Shown piece after piece: positions 16,930 through 25,586 of a stretch of DNA of 39,137 nt (position 1 is the first letter of the stretch; the number at the start of each line of letters is the position of its first letter). The notes beneath the pieces are model-generated. The model ran no database searches. It was given only the letters and a program-made list of their open reading frames with translations, and was not told where the DNA came from. The translations under genes and the position numbers were made by a program. Location of the stretch: assembly GCA_902617825.1 (NCBI GenBank), contig CACMYE010000008.1, positions 1 through 39,137 on the forward strand, read 5' to 3'. The DNA comes from an uncultured Pelagibacteraceae bacterium (GTDB taxonomy: Bacteria; Pseudomonadota; Alphaproteobacteria; Pelagibacterales; Pelagibacteraceae).

Positions 16930-18309
16930 TTAAGATGCCGCTCTATTTACATTTTTTGAATAAGAGCTATTCTTTTTAATCTCATCTGATATCAAAAAAG
17001 CTAATTCCAAAGCCTGATTTGAATTCAATCTTGGGTCGCAATGAGTATGATATCTTGAAGATAAATCTTGCTCAGATATTTTTTGAGCACCTCCTATACA
17101 TTCTGTCACATTTTGACCAGTAAGTTCAATATGAAGGCCTCCTGCATAACTTCCTTCACTTTGATGACAAGCAAAAACATCTTTAACTTCTTTTAAAACT
17201 CTATTGAAAGGTCTTGTTTTAAAACCAGTAACTGCTTGTATGGTGTTCCCGTGACATGGATCACACGACCAGATTACATTTAGTCCTTCTTTTTTAATTG
17301 CTCGAATAAGTTTTGGTAAATGTTTTGAAACGTTATCTGCACCAAATCTTGAAATTAATGTAATCTTACCTTTCTCATTTTTTGGATTAATTCTATTACA
17401 TAGATTTATTAGATCATCAGCTTTTAAAGTTGGTCCACATTTAATTCCGATTGGATTTTCTATACCTCTACAAAATTCAACATGTCCACCATCCAATTGT
17501 CTGGTTCTATCTCCAATCCAAACAAAATGAGCTGAGGTATCATGATTTTCACCAGTCAGAGAATCTGTTCTTGTCATAGACTCTTCAAAGGGTAATAATA
17601 AGGCCTCATGTGATGTCCAAAAATTAACCGTATACAATCTGTTGTTAAAATCTGATGTAATTCCACACGCTCTCATGAAAGCTATAGCATCAGCAATTTT
17701 ATCTTCAAGTTCTTTAAATTTTTTAGCTTGTGGACTTTTTTTAATATAATCTAAGTTCCATAAATGTACTTTATTTAAATCTGCAAAACCCCCTTTTGAA
17801 AAAGCTCTTATAAGATTAAGCGTTGCAGCTGATTGGGAATAAGCTTTAAATAATCTTTTTGGATCAGGAGTTCTTGATTTATCAGTAAATTCCATTCCAT
17901 TAATATTGTCTCCTAAATAACTAGGGAGCTCAACACCATTTTTTATTTCAACTGGTGAACTTCTCGGTTTTGAAAATTGACCAGCTATTCTTCCAAGTTT
18001 CACAACAGGTAAGGAAGCTGAATATGTTAAAACTAATGACATTTGCAACAGTAGTTTAAATGTGTCTCTTATATTATCCGGATTGAATTCAGCAAAACTT
18101 TCAGCGCAATCTCCACCTTGAAGAAGAAAGGCTTTTCCATCAACAACATCAGCAAGCTGATCTTTTAAATGTCTTGTCTCTCCTGCAAAAACTAGTGGTG
18201 GAAACGTTCCAATTTTTTCCAGAACTGTATCCAATTCTTTTTTATCTGGATAGTCTGGAATATGTTTTACTGGATATTTTCTCCAACTATTTTTTTTCCA
18301 ATTTTTCAT
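16930..18309 (-). CDS. Class II 3-deoxy-D-arabino-heptulosonate 7-phosphate (DAHP) synthase
   Basis: 459 residues from ATG 18309. That start is preferred because CAGG lies six bases ahead of it; a TTG two codons upstream is possible. The N-terminal W-R-K-Y-P segment, the G-G-D-C-A-E-S-F motif holding a metal cysteine, K-P-R-S-S-P, K-C-G-P-T and the closing H-T-H-C-D-P-R-L-N motif are features of type II (plant/actinobacterial-like) DAHP synthases, not of the shorter AroF/G/H enzymes. It condenses phosphoenolpyruvate and erythrose 4-phosphate, the first step of aromatic amino acid synthesis. It sits between glmS (35 bp upstream) and nadE on the same strand. Confidence 0.93.
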   Translation of the reverse strand: MKNWKKNSWRKYPVKHIPDYPDKKELDTVLEKIGTFPPLVFAGETRHLKDQLADVVDGKAFLLQGGDCAESFAEFNPDNIRDTFKLLLQMSLVLTYSASLPVVKLGRIAGQFSKPRSSPVEIKNGVELPSYLGDNINGMEFTDKSRTPDPKRLFKAYSQSAATLNLIRAFSKGGFADLNKVHLWNLDYIKKSPQAKKFKELEDKIADAIAFMRACGITSDFNNRLYTVNFWTSHEALLLPFEESMTRTDSLTGENHDTSAHFVWIGDRTRQLDGGHVEFCRGIENPIGIKCGPTLKADDLINLCNRINPKNEKGKITLISRFGADNVSKHLPKLIRAIKKEGLNVIWSCDPCHGNTIQAVTGFKTRPFNRVLKEVKDVFACHQSEGSYAGGLHIELTGQNVTECIGGAQKISEQDLSSRYHTHCDPRLNSNQALELAFLISDEIKKNSSYSKNVNRAAS

Positions 18310-18344
18310 ATTCAACCTGGAAGTGTTTTAACAGAGTTTATACT

Positions 18345-20165
18345 TTATTCAACAGTGACAGATTTAGCCAAATTTCTCGGCTTATCGATGTCATAACCTT
18401 TTTTAAGAGCTGAATAGTAAGCCAGTTTTTGAAGAGGAATAGTTAAAAGAAAGGGCAATAAGTCATCATTAGTATTTTCAACTTCAATAGTTTCCCAAAT
18501 ATTTTCAGAAGCAATCTCATCTTTACTCTTATTGGTTATTAATAAAACTTTTGCTCCTCTTGCTATTACTTCCTGCATATTTGAAATAGTTTTTTTATAA
18601 TAGCTATCTCTTGGAGCTAAAACTACCACTGGCATTCCATCCTCTATCAAAGCCAATGGACCATGTTTCATTTCTCCTGCTGGATAACCCTCAGCATGGA
18701 CGTAAGATAATTCTTTTAATTTTAAAGCACCCTCAAGTGCTATGGGGTATGAAAAACCTCTTCCTAAAAACATTGAACCTTTTGCCTCATTAAAAGTAGA
18801 AGATATTGCCTGTATATCATTATCTAATAATAAAGATTTTTCAATTAAACTTGGTAATTTCTGTAAGTCTTTAATCTTTTCTTTATAATTTTCTTTATTA
18901 ATTTCATTTCTCAAAGATCCAAGTTTCAAACCTAAAATATATAAAATTAGTATTTGACCTAAAAAAGCTTTTGTAGATGCAACGCCAATTTCTGGCCCAC
19001 AATGAATTGGTAATACAAAATTAGCATCTCTTGCAATTGAACTTTCAATTACATTTACTACAGCACAAGTTTTCATATTATTTTTGTTACACAGGTCTAG
19101 TGCTGCGTAAGTATCTGCTGTTTCTCCAGATTGTGAGACGAAAATATATAGAGTGTCTTTTTTAAATCTATTTTTTCGATACCTAAATTCTGATGCAATA
19201 TCTATAGAAACATCAAGTTGGGTTATTTCTTCAAACCAATATTTAGCCATTAGACATGAATGATATGCTGTTCCACAACCTATTAAGGTAACTGAATTAA
19301 TTTCACTTGTTTTCCAAGGAAAATTATAAATGTTTATCTCTGAATTTGTTTTATCTATATATTCTTTAATACCAGTCTTAATGGTAGTTGGTTGTTCTTC
19401 AATTTCCTTAGCCATAAAATGCTTAAAATCACCCTTTTCATAACTAGCTTCGTCAGATGAAAGTTCTAAGATTTTTTTATTTATTTTTTTTCCATCTTCG
19501 TTAAAAAAAAGAACTTGATCCTTTTTAATTATACAAAATTCACCATCATCAAGATAAGTAATTTTATTAGTCATTGCCTTTAGCGCATAAGAGTCTGAAC
19601 CTAAATAATTTTCATTTGGTCCATACCCAACGGCTAAAGGTGAGCCTCTTCTAGCTCCTACTATTAAGTCAGGAATATCCTTAAAAACAATTCCTAACGC
19701 AAAACTACCGTGAAGTTGTTTTAATGTTTTGGTTATAGCTTCTTCTAATTCGTCAGTTTTCAAATTTTCAGTAATTAAATGCACTATTACCTCAGTGTCT
19801 GTTTGAGATTTAAATATATGGCTTTTAGTTGTTAAAAATTTTTTTAATATTGTTGAATTTTCGATAATTCCATTATGAACAACAGACACATTGTGAGATG
19901 AGTGTGGATGAGCATTAATACTGTTTGGTACCCCGTGAGTAGCCCATCTAACATGACCAATTCCAATATTTCCTTTTAAATTTTTTAAATCAAAATTTTG
20001 TTCTAAGGTGTCTACTCTACCTTCAGACTTGACTTCTTTTATTTCACCCTCAAAAAGAGTTGCAATTCCAGCGGAGTCATAACCTCTATATTCAAGCTTT
20101 TTTAAAGAATTAATGATACTTACAGATACTGATTTGTTACTTGAAATTCCTATTATACCGCACAT
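18345..20165 (-). CDS. glmS: Glutamine-fructose-6-phosphate aminotransferase (isomerising)
   Basis: 606 residues, the expected length. The N-terminal glutaminase starts M-C-G-I-I-G-I with the catalytic Cys exposed after Met removal, and R-G-Y-D-S-A-G and H-T-R/W-A-T-H-G-type motifs follow. Two SIS sugar-isomerase domains occupy the rest, with S-Q-S-G-E-T-A-D-T in the first. The C-terminus ends L-A-K-S-V-T-V-E as in other GlmS proteins. It makes glucosamine 6-phosphate for peptidoglycan and lipid A. It begins three bases after the stop of the GlmU acetyltransferase-domain gene, so both ends of the UDP-GlcNAc pathway are coupled. No glmS ribozyme has room here. Confidence 0.96.
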   Translation of the reverse strand: MCGIIGISSNKSVSVSIINSLKKLEYRGYDSAGIATLFEGEIKEVKSEGRVDTLEQNFDLKNLKGNIGIGHVRWATHGVPNSINAHPHSSHNVSVVHNGIIENSTILKKFLTTKSHIFKSQTDTEVIVHLITENLKTDELEEAITKTLKQLHGSFALGIVFKDIPDLIVGARRGSPLAVGYGPNENYLGSDSYALKAMTNKITYLDDGEFCIIKKDQVLFFNEDGKKINKKILELSSDEASYEKGDFKHFMAKEIEEQPTTIKTGIKEYIDKTNSEINIYNFPWKTSEINSVTLIGCGTAYHSCLMAKYWFEEITQLDVSIDIASEFRYRKNRFKKDTLYIFVSQSGETADTYAALDLCNKNNMKTCAVVNVIESSIARDANFVLPIHCGPEIGVASTKAFLGQILILYILGLKLGSLRNEINKENYKEKIKDLQKLPSLIEKSLLLDNDIQAISSTFNEAKGSMFLGRGFSYPIALEGALKLKELSYVHAEGYPAGEMKHGPLALIEDGMPVVVLAPRDSYYKKTISNMQEVIARGAKVLLITNKSKDEIASENIWETIEVENTNDDLLPFLLTIPLQKLAYYSALKKGYDIDKPRNLAKSVTVE

Positions 20166-20168
20166 AAT

Positions 20169-20789
20169 TTATTTTTTTCTCTTATAATTTTTGATTTCTG
20201 TTTGTAAAGATCTTGTTAAAGCCAATGATTTTTTAGATACATTTTTTGTTATAACTGAACCTGCTCCCACAATACTTTCATTCTCAATTGTAACTGGTGC
20301 AACTAATGAAGAATTAGACCCTATAAATACTTTATCTTTAATTTTTGTTATGCTTTTTTTTACGCCATCATAATTACAAGTTATTGTACCAGCTCCAACA
20401 TTTACAGCTTTACCAATTTCAGTATCACCTATATAAGATAAGTGGTTTACCTTTGATTTTCTACCGACAATACTTTTTTTAACTTCAACAAAATTCCCAA
20501 TTTTAGAACCTTCTTTTAGAATTGTTCCAGGTCTTATTCGTGCATAAGGACCAATCTCAACTTTGTTTTCAATTTTACAAGCCTCTAAATGAGAAAAAGA
20601 TTTAATTATAGCATTGTTTCCAATTTTTACTTTTGGGCCAAAAACAACATAAGGTTCAATGGAAACATTTTTTCCAATTTTTGTATCTTTAGAAAAGAAT
20701 ATTGTCTCAGGTCCTAACATTTTAACACCGGCTTTCAAAAATTTATTTCTTAACTTAATTTGAATTTTTTGTGAATTTAAAGGTTTCAT
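20169..20789 (-). CDS. glmU: GlmU acetyltransferase domain as a stand-alone protein
   Basis: 206 residues made of left-handed beta-helix hexapeptide repeats, matching only the C-terminal half of the roughly 450-residue GlmU. It starts at the linker helix (I-Q-I-K-L-R-N-K-F-L-K-A-G-V). The acetyltransferase active site is intact: Arg86 in A-R-I-R-P-G, Lys in V-E-V-K-K, His116 in N-H-L-S-Y-I-G-D, N-Y-D-G (139-142), and the closing basic tail. The N-terminal uridylyltransferase domain is not present upstream, where the divergent gph begins. It should make N-acetylglucosamine 1-phosphate from glucosamine 1-phosphate and acetyl-CoA. A -10-like TATACT (20814-20809) lies about 20 bp upstream. Confidence 0.87.
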   Translation of the reverse strand: MKPLNSQKIQIKLRNKFLKAGVKMLGPETIFFSKDTKIGKNVSIEPYVVFGPKVKIGNNAIIKSFSHLEACKIENKVEIGPYARIRPGTILKEGSKIGNFVEVKKSIVGRKSKVNHLSYIGDTEIGKAVNVGAGTITCNYDGVKKSITKIKDKVFIGSNSSLVAPVTIENESIVGAGSVITKNVSKKSLALTRSLQTEIKNYKRKK

Positions 20790-20858
20790 TTAATTTGGGT
20801 TTACATTAAGTATATAACTTAATTAATTCACAAATTATTTCTTTAAAATACTTTTATA

Positions 20859-21542
20859 ATGAAACAGAAATTCACTATTTTATTTGATTTAGACGGTACA
20901 CTTGTTGATACTGCGCCAGATTTAATGCATGCTCATAATCATGTCATGAAAAAATTTGGTTATCCAACTAAATCTACAGAACAAATAAGAAATTTAGTGG
21001 GTCAAGGCGCAGGTGCGATGCTAGGTAGATCTATTTGGGGACAAGCAAAAAAAGAATTTAGCAAAGTAAATGATGAAAAAATAAAAAAAGAAATGGTAAG
21101 TGAATTTGTCGATTTCTATGGAAAAAATATAATTAATGAAAGTACTTTAATTAATGGAGTAAAAGAATTTTTGAAATGGTGCAAAAAAGAAAATATATCA
21201 ATGGCAGTGTGTACAAATAAACAAGAGCATTTATCAAATGATTTATTAAAAAAAATTGGCATTTATGACTATTTTGAATATGTCGCTGGTTCAGATACCT
21301 TCGATTATTGTAAACCAGATCCAAGGCATCTAACTACAGTTGTTGAAATTTTAGATGGAGATTTAAAAAAAACAATCATGATTGGTGACAGTGAAACTGA
21401 TGCTAATGCTGCAAAAGCAGCAGAAATACCAATGATTTTATTAGAAGATGGATATACTGAAAAAAATATTGATGAAATTTATCATAATCACTTAATAAAA
21501 GACTTTATTGGTATTGAAAAAACAATATCTAATTATCTTTAA
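20859..21542 (+). CDS. gph: HAD-family phosphatase, probable phosphoglycolate phosphatase
   Basis: 227 residues. The HAD nucleophile motif is F-D-L-D-G-T-L-V-D (9-17, Asp10 and Asp12); C-T-N-K is motif II, the Lys of Y-C-K-P-D-P motif III, and I-G-D-S-E-T-D motif IV. The helical cap after motif I (D-L-M-H-A-H-N...R-N-L-V-G-Q-G) matches Gph, which removes phosphate from 2-phosphoglycolate. HAD phosphatases are easily over-named, so the exact substrate is inferred. No Shine-Dalgarno sequence precedes the ATG; a TAAAAT (20844-20849) ends nine bases before it, suggesting a near-leaderless mRNA. It lies 52 bp upstream of prpD. Confidence 0.82.
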   Translation: MKQKFTILFDLDGTLVDTAPDLMHAHNHVMKKFGYPTKSTEQIRNLVGQGAGAMLGRSIWGQAKKEFSKVNDEKIKKEMVSEFVDFYGKNIINESTLINGVKEFLKWCKKENISMAVCTNKQEHLSNDLLKKIGIYDYFEYVAGSDTFDYCKPDPRHLTTVVEILDGDLKKTIMIGDSETDANAAKAAEIPMILLEDGYTEKNIDEIYHNHLIKDFIGIEKTISNYL

Positions 21543-21582
21543 TATTGATTAATTTAATTTAACTATTAAAAACAAAAATCTT

Positions 21583-21590
21583 AAAGGAGA
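21583..21590 (+). promoter_or_regulatory. Strong Shine-Dalgarno sequence that fixes the prpD TTG start
   Basis: AAAGGAGA lies four bases before a TTG codon at 21595. No ATG or GTG occurs in frame nearby, and the strong ribosome-binding site makes TTG the convincing start. Confidence 0.8.
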
Positions 21591-21594
21591 TATT

Positions 21595-23097
21595 TTGTTA
21601 TTACACACTGTAAAAGTTTATCCATCGAAAATTAACTTACCAAAAAAGAAACAGCTTGCCTGGAAGATTGCTGAAATAGCTAATGATAATGCTAAATTAA
21701 ATAAAGATTCAATCGAAATGGTAATAAATAGAATTATTGATAACGCATCTGTTGCAGTTGCTTCTTTAAATAGGAGACCTGTAATATCTTCAAGAGAGAT
21801 GGCATTAAAACATTCAAGAAAAAATGGAGCAACTTTGTTTGGTGTAAACTCAAAATTAAAATTTGATTGTGAGTGGGCAGCTTGGTCAAATGGTACAGCT
21901 GTTAGAGAACTTGATTTTCATGATACTTTTTTAGCAGCTGATTACAGTCATCCAGGTGATAACATTCCACCAATATTAGCTGTTGCACAACAAAATAAAA
22001 AAAGTGGTTTAGACCTTTTAAGAGGAATTATTACTGCTTATGAAGTTCAAGTAAATCTAGTTAAAGGTATTTGCCTTCATAAACATAAGGTAGACCATAT
22101 CGCTCACCTTGGTCCAAGTGTGGCAGCAGGATTGGGCTCAATGTTAAAACTTAATACAGAAACTATTTATCAAGCGGTTCAACAAGCTCTTCATACAACT
22201 ATATCTACTAGACAATCTAGAAAAGGTGAAATATCAAGCTGGAAAGCGTATGCTCCTGCGCATGCCGGTAAACTTGCAATTGAGGCTGTAGACAGAGTCA
22301 TGAGAGGAGAAGGAGCTCCAAGTCCAATATACGAAGGTGAAGATAGTGTTATCGCAAGAATATTAGATGGGAAAAAAGCAAATTATAAAGTTCCACTACC
22401 GAGGAAAAAAGAGAGTAAAAAAGCAATATTAGAAACTTATACAAAAGAATATTCAGCCGAGTATCAATCTCAGGCTCTAATTGATCTAGCAAAAAAGTTA
22501 AAGACTAAAATACGAAATTTAAACTTAATAAAAAAAATTGATATATATACAAGTCATCATACACATTATGTAATTGGAAGTGGTGCGAATGATCCACAAA
22601 AAATGGACCCAAATGCAAGTCGAGAAACCCTTGACCATTCGATTATGTATATATTTGCTGTTGCATTAGAAGATGGGGATTGGCATCACGTAAAATCTTA
22701 TACTAAATCAAGAGCTAATAAGAAAAGTACTATAAAAATTTGGAGATCCATTAAAACTTATGAAGATAAAAAATGGACTAAGAAATATCATGATCCTAAT
22801 CCAAAATATAAATCCTTTGGTGCAAAAGTAGTAGTTACTCTAAATAATGGTAAGAAAATTACTGAAACACTTGATAAAGCTGATGCTCATCCATATGGCG
22901 CAAGACCTTTTAAAAGACAAAATTATATTAATAAATTTCTAACACTTACGGAGGGTATTCTTGATAAAAGAGAGAGTGACCGCTTTTTAAAAAATGTACA
23001 GAATTTAAAAAATTTAAAATCTGGTCAGTTAGATAAATTAAATTTAATAGTGAAAAAAAGTAAATTAAAACGAAATCTGAAAAGAGGAATTTTTTAA
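21595..23097 (+). CDS. prpD: 2-methylcitrate dehydratase, MmgE/PrpD family
   Basis: 500 residues from a TTG start backed by AAAGGAGA. Conserved MmgE/PrpD segments include [40 protein letters not shown] and, near the end, [10 protein letters not shown]. The length fits PrpD rather than the shorter generic MmgE proteins. It dehydrates 2-methylcitrate to 2-methyl-cis-aconitate. It overlaps prpB by one base (TAATG), and prpC follows, so the identity is strengthened by context. The methylcitrate cycle oxidises propionyl-CoA to pyruvate; prpE and an acnD are not in the window. Confidence 0.93.
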   Translation: MLLHTVKVYPSKINLPKKKQLAWKIAEIANDNAKLNKDSIEMVINRIIDNASVAVASLNRRPVISSREMALKHSRKNGATLFGVNSKLKFDCEWAAWSNGTAVRELDFHDTFLAADYSHPGDNIPPILAVAQQNKKSGLDLLRGIITAYEVQVNLVKGICLHKHKVDHIAHLGPSVAAGLGSMLKLNTETIYQAVQQALHTTISTRQSRKGEISSWKAYAPAHAGKLAIEAVDRVMRGEGAPSPIYEGEDSVIARILDGKKANYKVPLPRKKESKKAILETYTKEYSAEYQSQALIDLAKKLKTKIRNLNLIKKIDIYTSHHTHYVIGSGANDPQKMDPNASRETLDHSIMYIFAVALEDGDWHHVKSYTKSRANKKSTIKIWRSIKTYEDKKWTKKYHDPNPKYKSFGAKVVVTLNNGKKITETLDKADAHPYGARPFKRQNYINKFLTLTEGILDKRESDRFLKNVQNLKNLKSGQLDKLNLIVKKSKLKRNLKRGIF

Positions 23098-23993
23098 TGC
23101 ACTTTATTGAAAAAGAACCAGTCCAAAAAAGAATAGATTTTGACCAAAAGCTTAAATCTAACAAAATTTTGAGAATACCTGGTGCATACAACCCCTTAAC
23201 AGCAAAGTTAATCGAAGAAATAGGATATGATGCAGTTTATGTTTCTGGGGGTGTAATGGCAAATGACTTAGGCTTTCCTGATATAGGGCTAACTACTTTG
23301 CAAGATGTAAGTACTAGATCTTATTTGATATCAAGAGTTACAAATCTTCCAACTATTGTTGACATTGATACAGGATTTAAGTCTTGTAAAGAAACTATTG
23401 AAACATTTGAAGAGTTTGGAATTACAGGAGTTCATCTAGAAGATCAAATTGAGAGAAAAAGATGCGGGCACTTGGAAAATAAAGAATTAATTTCAACTGA
23501 AGCAATGGTTAAAAAGATAAAAGAATGTGTTGCTTCTAAAAAAGATCCAAATTTTAAAATTATTGCCCGATCAGATGCAAAAGGAGTTGAGGGCATTGAT
23601 AAAATGATTGAGAGATGTAAAGCATATATTGATGCTGGTGCAGAAATTATTTTTCCTGAAGCGCTTCAAGATGAAAAAGATTTTGAAAAGGTAAGGAAGG
23701 AACTTAAGAGTTATTTGCTAGCAAATATGACTGAATTTGGCAAATCAAAATTATTTAATTATAAAGATTTGGAAAATATGGGATTTAACATAGTTATTTA
23801 CCCAGTTACTACCCAAAGATTAGCAATGAAAAATGTTGAAGATGGATTAAGAGACATTTATGCACGTGGACATCAGAATAACATCATAGATAAGATGCAA
23901 ACTAGGAAGAGATTATATGAATTGGTTGAATATGAAAAATATAACTCTTTAGATGAAAAAATTTATAACTTTAGTACGGAAGGACACGAATAG
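23097..23993 (+). CDS. prpB: Methylisocitrate lyase
   Basis: 298 residues of the isocitrate lyase/PEP mutase TIM-barrel superfamily. The catalytic loop K-R-C-G-H lies at 121-125, and the metal/substrate motif V-D-I-D-T-G-F at 88-94. Y-V-S-G-G-V and G-V-H-L-E-D-Q are the other core strands. The K-R-C-G-H loop is shared by isocitrate and methylisocitrate lyases; the small size and the prpD/prpC neighbours select PrpB. It splits methylisocitrate into succinate and pyruvate. AGAGGA precedes the ATG, which overlaps the prpD stop by one base; prpC starts within its stop codon. Confidence 0.93.
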   Translation: MHFIEKEPVQKRIDFDQKLKSNKILRIPGAYNPLTAKLIEEIGYDAVYVSGGVMANDLGFPDIGLTTLQDVSTRSYLISRVTNLPTIVDIDTGFKSCKETIETFEEFGITGVHLEDQIERKRCGHLENKELISTEAMVKKIKECVASKKDPNFKIIARSDAKGVEGIDKMIERCKAYIDAGAEIIFPEALQDEKDFEKVRKELKSYLLANMTEFGKSKLFNYKDLENMGFNIVIYPVTTQRLAMKNVEDGLRDIYARGHQNNIIDKMQTRKRLYELVEYEKYNSLDEKIYNFSTEGHE

Positions 23994-25117
23994 TGAGTGA
24001 AGATATTAAAAAAGGTTTATTAGGAATTGTTGTGGATGAGACTGAAGTTTCTAAAGTAATGCCTGAAATTAATTCTCTAACCTATAGAGGGTATGCTGCA
24101 CAAGATTTATGTGAATATTGTAGATTTGAGGAAGTAGCTTATTTGATTTTAAATAAAGATTTACCAAACACAATAGAGCTAAGAAAATTTGAAAAAGAGG
24201 AAAAAGACAACAGAGAATTATCAAAGAATTTATATGAAATAATAAAACATATGCCCAAAAAATCTCATCCTATGGATGTAGCCAGAACAGCAGTAAGTGT
24301 AATGGGATTAGAAGATAAAGAAACTCAAGACTCCTCAATTAAAGCTAACAAGAGAAAAGCTTTAAGAATTTTTGCAAAGACCCCTACTGCTTTAGCTGCA
24401 TTTTATAGAATTAGAAAAGGTAAGAAAATAATAAAACCTAAGAAGAATTTAACTTTTGCTGAAAATTTCTTTTATATGTGCTTTGGTAAAGTTCCACAAA
24501 AAGAGATAGTAAAAGCTTTTGATGTATCTTTAATTCTGTATGCCGAACATAGTTTTAATGTATCAACTTTCACGGCTAGAACTATAACAAGCAGTTTATC
24601 AGATATACATGGAGCGATCACTGGAGCGATTGCAAGTTTAAAAGGACCGCTACATGGTGGGGCAAATGAAGAGGTTATGCATATGATGAATAAAATTAAA
24701 AAACCCGAAAATGCTTTAAAATGGATTAACAACGCTTTAAAAAACAAAGAAGTAGTTATGGGCTTTGGTCATAGAGTTTATAAATCTGGAGACTCAAGAG
24801 TTCCGACTATGAGAGAATATTTTAGAAAAGTTGCAAAACTTAAAAAAGATAAAAAATTTGAAAAAATTTACGACATAGTTGAGAAAGTCATGATTTCTGA
24901 AAAAAATATTCATCCTAATGTTGATTACCCAACAGGACCAACTTATCATTTAATGGGATTTGATACTGATTTTTTTACACCAATTTTTGTTATTTCAAGA
25001 ATAACTGGTTGGTCAGCTCACATAATGGAGCAGCATTCAGCAAATAAACTTATCAGACCACTAGCTAGTTACAAAGGTAATAAACATAGAAAGGTAATTG
25101 GATTAAACCACAGATAA
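23993..25117 (+). CDS. prpC: 2-methylcitrate synthase / citrate synthase family
   Basis: 374 residues, from a GTG overlapping the prpB stop (TAGTG). The active-site triad regions of citrate synthases are clear: G-P-L-H-G-G-A-N-E (first His), V-M-G-F-G-H-R-V-Y-K (second His) and the late G-F-D-T-D-F-F-T-P (Asp). The short N-terminus without the long extension of type II hexameric citrate synthase fits PrpC. It condenses propionyl-CoA with oxaloacetate. Context makes 2-methylcitrate synthase the best call, though these enzymes often also take acetyl-CoA. It is the last gene of the gph-prpDBC run; no terminator hairpin is visible in the 19 bp to the convergent gene. Confidence 0.92.
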   Translation: MSEDIKKGLLGIVVDETEVSKVMPEINSLTYRGYAAQDLCEYCRFEEVAYLILNKDLPNTIELRKFEKEEKDNRELSKNLYEIIKHMPKKSHPMDVARTAVSVMGLEDKETQDSSIKANKRKALRIFAKTPTALAAFYRIRKGKKIIKPKKNLTFAENFFYMCFGKVPQKEIVKAFDVSLILYAEHSFNVSTFTARTITSSLSDIHGAITGAIASLKGPLHGGANEEVMHMMNKIKKPENALKWINNALKNKEVVMGFGHRVYKSGDSRVPTMREYFRKVAKLKKDKKFEKIYDIVEKVMISEKNIHPNVDYPTGPTYHLMGFDTDFFTPIFVISRITGWSAHIMEQHSANKLIRPLASYKGNKHRKVIGLNHR

Positions 25118-25136
25118 ATACTCTACAGAAATTTCA

Positions 25137-25526
25137 TCATACAAGTAATAAAACTAAGAAAATTATCTGCACAAAATTAATAACAACAGATATAAAATGT
25201 GAGTATTTAAACTTTTTGTTCTGCTTCTCATCTCTATATTTATTAATTAATGGCATTAATAGATAATTTGATATAGCAAATAAAAAACTAATTGCTAATA
25301 TTAAGTAGAAATCGACTCCCAACTTACTTAAAAATATAAATGTTAATACAACAATTAAACTTATCCCTAAATTAACATTATAATAGAAGGGAAATATTCT
25401 TCTTATAAACCTTCGAGCATTATCTTCATCCAAGGTAGTAAATACTACTGGAGCAATTACAAATGAAAAAAACAGCATAATTCCTAAAACCATTGCCGTT
25501 AAATAAATACTAACTTGTTCTATCAT
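25137..25526 (-). CDS. Small four-helix inner membrane protein, DUF4149-like
   Basis: 129 residues, almost all membrane helices: about 7-30, 48-68, 72-92 and 108-129. A basic stretch (R-R-F-I-R-R-I-F-P-F-Y-Y) follows the first helix, which contains F-S-F-V-I-A-P-V-V-F; this A-P-x-x-F plus R-x-x-x-x-F-P-x-Y-Y pattern is that of DUF4149/TMEM205-like proteins. No function is known for the bacterial members. It lies 60 bp downstream of nrdB on the same strand and may be read through from it. Confidence 0.65.
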   Translation of the reverse strand: MIEQVSIYLTAMVLGIMLFFSFVIAPVVFTTLDEDNARRFIRRIFPFYYNVNLGISLIVVLTFIFLSKLGVDFYLILAISFLFAISNYLLMPLINKYRDEKQNKKFKYSHFISVVINFVQIIFLVLLLV

Positions 25527-25586
25527 ATCATTGCTATCAACATTAGAAAATGCTCATCTGATATTTATGTGTATGTAATTAATATA

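Noticed and set aside
18310-18344. Separate promoter between glmS and the class II DAHP synthase gene (TATAAA box)
   Set aside because: No -35 box at a workable distance; read-through from glmS is enough.
24472-24747. Minus-strand open frame opposite prpC
   Set aside because: It mirrors the conserved citrate synthase active-site region and has no independent coding signs.
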